DNA of 45,723 nucleotides from Nitrosomonadales bacterium (GTDB taxonomy: Bacteria > Pseudomonadota > Gammaproteobacteria > Burkholderiales > Gallionellaceae). Each line of letters begins with the position of its first letter. The stretch's first letter is position 1. The DNA lies in NCBI GenBank assembly GCA_016213335.1, contig JACRAQ010000121.1, positions 1 through 45,723 of the forward strand. The letters are read 5' to 3'. The notes beneath the pieces were generated by a model. That model made no database searches. It saw nothing but the letters and a program-made list of their open reading frames with translations, and had not been told where the DNA came from. Made by a program: the position numbers and the translations under genes. Shown here piece after piece: positions 41,618-45,723 of this stretch.

Positions 41618-42126
41618 AAGCGCGCTGGAAGGAATTCAAGAAACGCCACTGGGATAGCCGTAGCGCGCGCGAACGCCAGACGCTCGCGTTTTCCGCGCTG
41701 TTGCTGACGCCGCTCGCCGTCTACTGGTTACTGTGGCAGCCAGCGCACAGCGCAAGCGAAAAATTGCGCGCCAGCCTCCCCGTCTTGCGCGCACAGGCTG
41801 AACAGATGCGCGCCCAGGTGGCGGAGGCGGATATGCTGCGCCATCGCCCCCGTCCTGCCGTGCTCGATGCCGGCGCGCTGAAGCTGGCTGTTGAAGCCTC
41901 GGCGGCGCGCCACCAAATGCGCGATGCCCTGTCCACCCTCGACGCGCAGCAACCCGGCGCTGTGCGCATCACCCTGGCTTCGGTCTCTTTCGGCCAGTGG
42001 CTGAGCTGGTTGCGCGACCTGCAACAGGAACAGCATATCCGGGCAGAATCCGTAGCCGTCGCGGCATTGCCGCAAACCGGGATGGTAAGGATCAGCGCCA
42101 CGCTGACGAACGGGGAAACGCCGTGA
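41614..42126 (+). CDS. gspM: Type II secretion protein GspM
   Basis: A 170-aa inner-membrane protein with one membrane helix (about residues 25-43: TLAFSALLLTPLAVYWLLW), a coiled-coil stretch and a small periplasmic domain. It pairs with GspL. The ends overlap gspL and gspN by 4 bp each, so the four genes L-M-N are tightly coupled. Confidence 0.9.
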   Translation: MKARWKEFKKRHWDSRSARERQTLAFSALLLTPLAVYWLLWQPAHSASEKLRASLPVLRAQAEQMRAQVAEADMLRHRPRPAVLDAGALKLAVEASAARHQMRDALSTLDAQQPGAVRITLASVSFGQWLSWLRDLQQEQHIRAESVAVAALPQTGMVRISATLTNGETP

Positions 42127-42890
42127 GTGGAGCCGCCAAGCGCGCGGCCGTGCTTTTTTTTGTTTCCGCTTTTCTGCTCACCCTGCTTGTTACCGCACCG
42201 GCCTCTTTGCTGGACCGTTATCTGCAAAGCGTTTCCCGGGGCCGCCTGGTTCTGGCCAACGCCAGCGGAACGATCTGGAGCGGCTCCGCTACTCCCGCCC
42301 TGCTCAGGCAAGAAGGCTACCCTCTCGCCTTGCCGCCGTTGCGCTGGGCTATTTCCGCATGGCCGCTGTTAGGCGGAAGCATCGAGGCGCGGCTGCAATG
42401 GGGCGCAATGCAGCCCGAATCCGGAATGAGGATCCTGGTTTCACCCGGCACAGTCGAGCTGCACCGCGCGCAGCTCATTCTTCCCGCGCGGATTATTGAA
42501 GAGGTCTCGCCCCTGCTGAAACCTGCCCAGCTTCGCGGACAGCTCCGGATTCAAAGCGAGCAGATCTCGTTTTCTGGGCGCGGCGTCGAGGGAGCCGCTA
42601 CGGTGGAATGGCAGCAGGCGGGCTCCGCCCTCAGCAGCGTTGATCCGCTGGGCAACTACCGCCTGGCCCTGAATGGCGCCGGAGACCGCATCGAGATCGG
42701 GCTTACGACTGCTTCCGGCAAGCTGCTCCTGGAAGGACAAGGCAGCTGGTCGGCTGCGCGCGGGCTGGAATTTCGCGGCAGGGCGCAGTCATCGCCCGGA
42801 AACCACGAAGCCCTCGCGGAACTGTTGCGCAACCTGGGGCCGGAAGAATCTGCCGGGGTACACGGGTTCCACATTACCCCCCGGAGATGA
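42123..42890 (+). CDS. gspN: Type II secretion protein GspN
   Basis: A 255-aa protein with an N-terminal membrane helix (VLFFVSAFLLTLLVTAPASLL) and a periplasmic beta-rich domain (SVSRGRLVLANASGTIWSGSA, then SWSAARGLEFRGRAQS). GspN is present only in some T2SS. Initiation is at GTG 42123, overlapping the gspM stop. It is the last gene of the operon and ends 26 bp before the convergent Sel1 gene. Confidence 0.88.
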   Translation: MSGAAKRAAVLFFVSAFLLTLLVTAPASLLDRYLQSVSRGRLVLANASGTIWSGSATPALLRQEGYPLALPPLRWAISAWPLLGGSIEARLQWGAMQPESGMRILVSPGTVELHRAQLILPARIIEEVSPLLKPAQLRGQLRIQSEQISFSGRGVEGAATVEWQQAGSALSSVDPLGNYRLALNGAGDRIEIGLTTASGKLLLEGQGSWSAARGLEFRGRAQSSPGNHEALAELLRNLGPEESAGVHGFHITPRR

Positions 42891-42916
42891 GCGTCGCCGT
42901 TACCTGAAAAAAGCCA

Positions 42917-44086
42917 TCAATAATCCCTGTCTCTGCGGGATCTGACCCGCTTGTCTGGCTTTGCCCCCGCTTGCGCCGGATCGGGTTTTTTGGCGGCGCT
43001 CTTGTGGCTTGCCTGCCACTCCGCCACCAGGCGTTGCGCTTCCTTGATTTGTTCCTCGCTCATCCTGGCTTCGGCGATCTTCAAGCCATTCAGGGCGGCT
43101 TCCTTTTCATTGTTCGCGGCCACCGCCAGGGCAAGCCATTTGTGCGCCTGCACCATGTCAATCTGGATGCCCTCCCCGTTGAGGTGCATCATACCCAGGT
43201 TGAGCTTCGCACCGGCATGGCCCTGTTCTGCCGCCCTGCCGAACCATACGACCGATTCCGCGCGGTCTTGCGCGACCACCTCTCCCGGCTCGCGGTACAG
43301 CCGCCCGAGGAAAAACTGCATTTCCACATCTCCCTGGGCGGCTGCCGCGCGGAACCACCGCTCCGCTTCCTTCGCGTTAGGCGGAATGCCTTGCCCGGCT
43401 GCGTACCTTTCCCCGAGCTCGAATTGCAATTTCGCATTTCCTCCCTCGGCCGCCTTGCGCAACCACTTCTCCGCATCCCTCGGGCTATAGCGAACCCCTT
43501 TCCCTTCGGCATACATCTCGCCCAGCCTGTGCTGGGCCATTTCGTTGCCCTGCTCGGCCGCCATGTGGTACCACGATGCGGCCTCCTTGTAATCCTGGTC
43601 CACCCCTTTGCCGCTGTCGTATATTTCGCCGAGAGTAAGCTGCGCCAGCTCGTAGCCCTGCTCGGCCGGGTTGCGCAACCACTTCGCCGCCTCCTTGTAG
43701 TTCTGCGTGACGCCCTCTCCCCTGACATACATCAGCCCGACATTGAACTGCGCAGCCACATCGCCCTTCATCGCCTTCACCCTGCGTTTCTCGAACAAGT
43801 TGGACAACCTGCTGGGACCGGTTTGCGGCGTGAAGACCCCGGACCTCTCGGTATCCGCGCCAAGATCCTCGGGGCGCCTGCTGGGAACGGTTCTGGCAGG
43901 ATCAACGCTTTCCCCGCGCTTCCCGGCACCCGCCCTGTCAGCTTCCTGGGCTCCCAGAAAGGATTTCACCATATCCGGGGTTGACTGCGCCACCTCGGCG
44001 GTGGCCGCCTCCGCTGCTGCGCAGGCGGCAAAAAGCACCGCAGCGGCCAGCGGCTTGAAGAGCATCCTCCTGTTAATGTTGTCCAT
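42917..44086 (-). CDS. Exported Sel1-repeat protein
   Basis: A 389-aa protein: signal peptide (about residues 8-27, PLAAAVLFAACAAAEAA), a disordered stretch to about residue 95, about six Sel1-like repeats of 36 residues (AAKWLRNPAEQGYELAQLTL; AASWYHMAAEQGNEMAQHRL; AEKWLRKAAEGGNAKLQFEL; AERWFRAAAAQGDVEMQFFL; VVWFGRAAEQGHAGAKLNLG; AHKWLALAVAAN), and a basic C-terminus. Sel1 repeats are helical hairpins used for protein contacts. The client is unknown. I chose the ATG at 44086; the frame is open farther up only from a TTG. A second Sel1 gene lies upstream on the same strand. Confidence 0.85.
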   Translation of the reverse strand: MDNINRRMLFKPLAAAVLFAACAAAEAATAEVAQSTPDMVKSFLGAQEADRAGAGKRGESVDPARTVPSRRPEDLGADTERSGVFTPQTGPSRLSNLFEKRRVKAMKGDVAAQFNVGLMYVRGEGVTQNYKEAAKWLRNPAEQGYELAQLTLGEIYDSGKGVDQDYKEAASWYHMAAEQGNEMAQHRLGEMYAEGKGVRYSPRDAEKWLRKAAEGGNAKLQFELGERYAAGQGIPPNAKEAERWFRAAAAQGDVEMQFFLGRLYREPGEVVAQDRAESVVWFGRAAEQGHAGAKLNLGMMHLNGEGIQIDMVQAHKWLALAVAANNEKEAALNGLKIAEARMSEEQIKEAQRLVAEWQASHKSAAKKPDPAQAGAKPDKRVRSRRDRDY

Positions 44087-44164
44087 AACTGCAACCGGCT
44101 CAAAAGCGGCCAGGGGATGCCCGCATCTGTGCGGAAACTTCCCGGTATTTGCCAACGCTGTTTC

Positions 44165-44773
44165 TCATAGCGTTTCTTTCTCCCATCGCAGCTGCCTCAC
44201 CGCCCGGTTAAACCATTTCATCGCTTCGCCGTAATCGTGCGGAACACCCTGGCCCTTGTGATACATCATCCCGAGATTGAATTGCGCCTGCGCGACGCCC
44301 TGCTCGGCCGCCTTGAGATACCATGATGCGGCCTCCTTGTAGTCCTGCGCCACCCCGAGCCCGTGCTGGTACATCACCCCGAGATAGAGCTGCGCCAGCG
44401 CATGGCCCTGCTCTGCCGCTTTGTGGAGCCATACGGTGGTCGCGCGGTAGTCCTGGGAGACGCCTTGCCCGTTGTGGTACAGCATCGCCAGATTAAACTG
44501 CGCCAGCGCGAACCCCTGTTCCGCCGACTTGAGGTACCACGATGCGGCTTCCTTGTAATCCTGCCGCATCCCGTACCCTTTGGCGCACATCAGCCCGAGA
44601 ACAAATTGCGCTTTCGCGTTGCCGCTGTCCGCAAGCGGCCTGAACTCGTTCAATGCGACCGCGTAATCACCCTTCTCGTAGGCGTCTATCCCTTCGTGCA
44701 AACCAGCCTGCGCGAGAGCGCCCAGCGCCATACCCGCAACGGCCAGCATCAGCTTCAGCAACGCTTTGTTCAT
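44165..44773 (-). CDS. Exported Sel1-repeat protein
   Basis: A 202-aa protein with a signal peptide (about residues 1-23, ALGALAQA), a first TPR-like unit (YEKGDYAVALNEFRPLADSG) and four Sel1 repeats around LGLMCAKGYGMRQDYKEAAS, LAMLYHNGQGVSQDYRATTV, LGVMYQHGLGVAQDYKEAAS and LGMMYHKGQGVPHDYGEAMK. GGAGG upstream supports the ATG at 44773. It is a likely paralogue of the neighbouring gene (42917-44086). Function unknown. Confidence 0.87.
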   Translation of the reverse strand: MNKALLKLMLAVAGMALGALAQAGLHEGIDAYEKGDYAVALNEFRPLADSGNAKAQFVLGLMCAKGYGMRQDYKEAASWYLKSAEQGFALAQFNLAMLYHNGQGVSQDYRATTVWLHKAAEQGHALAQLYLGVMYQHGLGVAQDYKEAASWYLKAAEQGVAQAQFNLGMMYHKGQGVPHDYGEAMKWFNRAVRQLRWEKETL

Positions 44774-45022
44774 TGTGTTGCCTCCGGCTCACAACCCGGT
44801 TGACCGGAGCTGGAGCTCGCCTGGATTTGGCCGCCCGCCGTCGCGTTTGGTTCCCGCCTCTACCCGCGCAAGCTTGCTGTGGCAGGGCGCCTGCGCGCAA
44901 CGCACCCGCGCTTTTCCCCGCAGCCGCTCCGGCCGATTATATCCCGGTTTGCGATTTTTATTCCGCTGCGTGAACCGCTGCGCGCGCGGGCCGGGCACGG
45001 TGCGTGGCGCTTGCCGCTGGGG

Positions 45023-45028
45023 TATAAT
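45023..45028 (+). promoter_or_regulatory. Candidate -10 box of fmdB
   Basis: TATAAT 36 bp before the fmdB start; the -35 region (around 45000-45005) is poor. An AGGAGG ribosome site follows at 45052-45057. Confidence 0.45.
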
Positions 45029-45063
45029 GCGCGCCTTTCCGTCATTACCCGCAGGAGGAATCC

Positions 45064-45318
45064 ATGCCCATTTACGAATACCGTTGCAGCAGCTGCGGCG
45101 CCCAGAAAGATGTCATGCAGAAGATCGGCGATGCGCCGCTGACCACCTGCCCGGAATGTGGCGCGGAAACGTTCGGCAAGCAGATTTCCGCCGCCGGTTT
45201 CCAGCTCAAGGGCAGCGGCTATTACGCGACCGACTTCAAGAACAGCGGCAAACCCAAAGAGCAGTGCGCGCCCTGCGGCGCGGCCAGTACCTGCCCGATG
45301 GCGGACGGCGGCGCGTGA
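45064..45318 (+). CDS. FmdB-family zinc-ribbon regulatory protein
   Basis: An 84-aa protein. The FmdB zinc ribbon covers the first 40 residues: MPIYEYRCSSCGAQKDV with CSSC, then CPECGAETFGKQISAAGFQL with CPEC. The rest is a flexible tail with further cysteines (CAPCGAASTC). Family members are small DNA/RNA- or metal-associated proteins of uncertain function, often encoded before a DUF502 gene and aspS, and the next gene fits that. AGGAGG upstream fixes the start. Confidence 0.9.
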   Translation: MPIYEYRCSSCGAQKDVMQKIGDAPLTTCPECGAETFGKQISAAGFQLKGSGYYATDFKNSGKPKEQCAPCGAASTCPMADGGA

Positions 45319-45723
45319 AAAAATACCTGCTGACCGGCCTGCTGGTCTGGGTTCCGCTCGGCATCACCATCTGGGTGTTGGACCTGACCATCTCGACGAT
45401 GGATCAGACCTTGCTGCTGCTGCCGGATAGCTGGCAGCCGGACAGGTTTCTCGGCACCCACATCCCCGGCCTGGGAGTCATTCTCACCGTTGCGATCGTG
45501 CTGGGCACCGGCCTGCTGACGCGCAACATTTTCGGGCAGCGCCTGCTGCGCTACTGGGATGGCCTGCTGCACCGCATCCCGGTGGTGAGCGCGATCTACA
45601 AGAGCGTGAAGCAGGTGAGCGACACGCTGCTGTCCAGCAACGGGCAGGCTTTCCGCAAGGTCCTGCTGGTGCGCTATCCCCACCCCGAAGCCTGGTCGCT
45701 GGCGTTCCAGACCAGCGAAGCGA
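45315..45723 (+). CDS. DUF502 family membrane protein (3' end outside window)
   Basis: The first 136 codons of a DUF502 protein. Two membrane segments (about residues 5-22 and 50-70: LLTGLLVWVPLGITIWVL; GLGVILTVAIVLGTGLL) are followed by the family segment RIPVVSAIYKSVKQVSDTLL. Initiation is at GTG 45315, overlapping the fmdB stop by 4 bp (GTGA). Function unknown; the gene runs off the window. Confidence 0.88.
   Translation, partial: MKKYLLTGLLVWVPLGITIWVLDLTISTMDQTLLLLPDSWQPDRFLGTHIPGLGVILTVAIVLGTGLLTRNIFGQRLLRYWDGLLHRIPVVSAIYKSVKQVSDTLLSSNGQAFRKVLLVRYPHPEAWSLAFQTSEA

Overview
This window looks like chromosomal DNA of a betaproteobacterium, most likely of the Nitrosomonadales (Gallionellaceae/Sulfuricellaceae-like). 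The reasons are the conserved block aroA-cmk / rpsA / ihfB / lapA / lapB / pyrF / hldA / hldD, the fused AroA-Cmk enzyme, a PEP-CTERM surface protein, the fmdB-DUF502 pair and high GC content. This is inferred from gene content and protein similarity only; no tRNA, rRNA or CRISPR array was seen.

Layout. 1-4.8 kb: the 3' end of mfd, then pgl (minus strand) and gnd-zwf (plus strand), which with glk at 10.9 kb supply glucose 6-phosphate and the oxidative pentose phosphate steps. 4.8-6.3 kb: an accessory block (a CWC-glutaredoxin fusion, a nucleotidyltransferase and a 62-residue protein) flanked by two copies of the zwf 3' end. 6.3-10.1 kb: a 1104-residue repetitive PEP-CTERM exported protein and a small lipoprotein. 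10.1-10.9 kb: a non-coding island of stacked repeats, including a MITE-like element. 10.9-20.8 kb: housekeeping genes (glk, a BI-1 family protein, sspAB, rpsO-pnp, queG, tsaE-amiC, a TPR protein, cysM). 20.8-32.8 kb, all minus strand: a GGDEF-EAL c-di-GMP protein, LPS heptose genes (hldD, hldA), pyrF, lapBA (control of LPS synthesis), ihfB, rpsA and a fused aroA-cmk.

32.9-42.9 kb: a type II secretion system arranged divergently, gspC-D-E leftward and gspG-H-I-J-K-L-M-N rightward, with no gspF in the window. 42.9-44.8 kb: two Sel1-repeat proteins. 45.0 kb to the end: fmdB and a DUF502 membrane protein that runs off the window.

The most unusual points are: the zwf tail duplication bracketing a 1.4 kb gene block; a perfect 17-bp inverted repeat bounding a roughly 180-bp element; two in-frame insertions of repeat-like DNA inside the aroA part of the aroA-cmk fusion; a gspE whose conserved N-terminus lies upstream of any ATG/GTG/TTG start, in frame with gspD and separated from it by one TGA; and the overlapping divergent start codons of queG and tsaE. 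I saw no clearly new multi-gene system. The zwf-flanked block is the best candidate for something undescribed.
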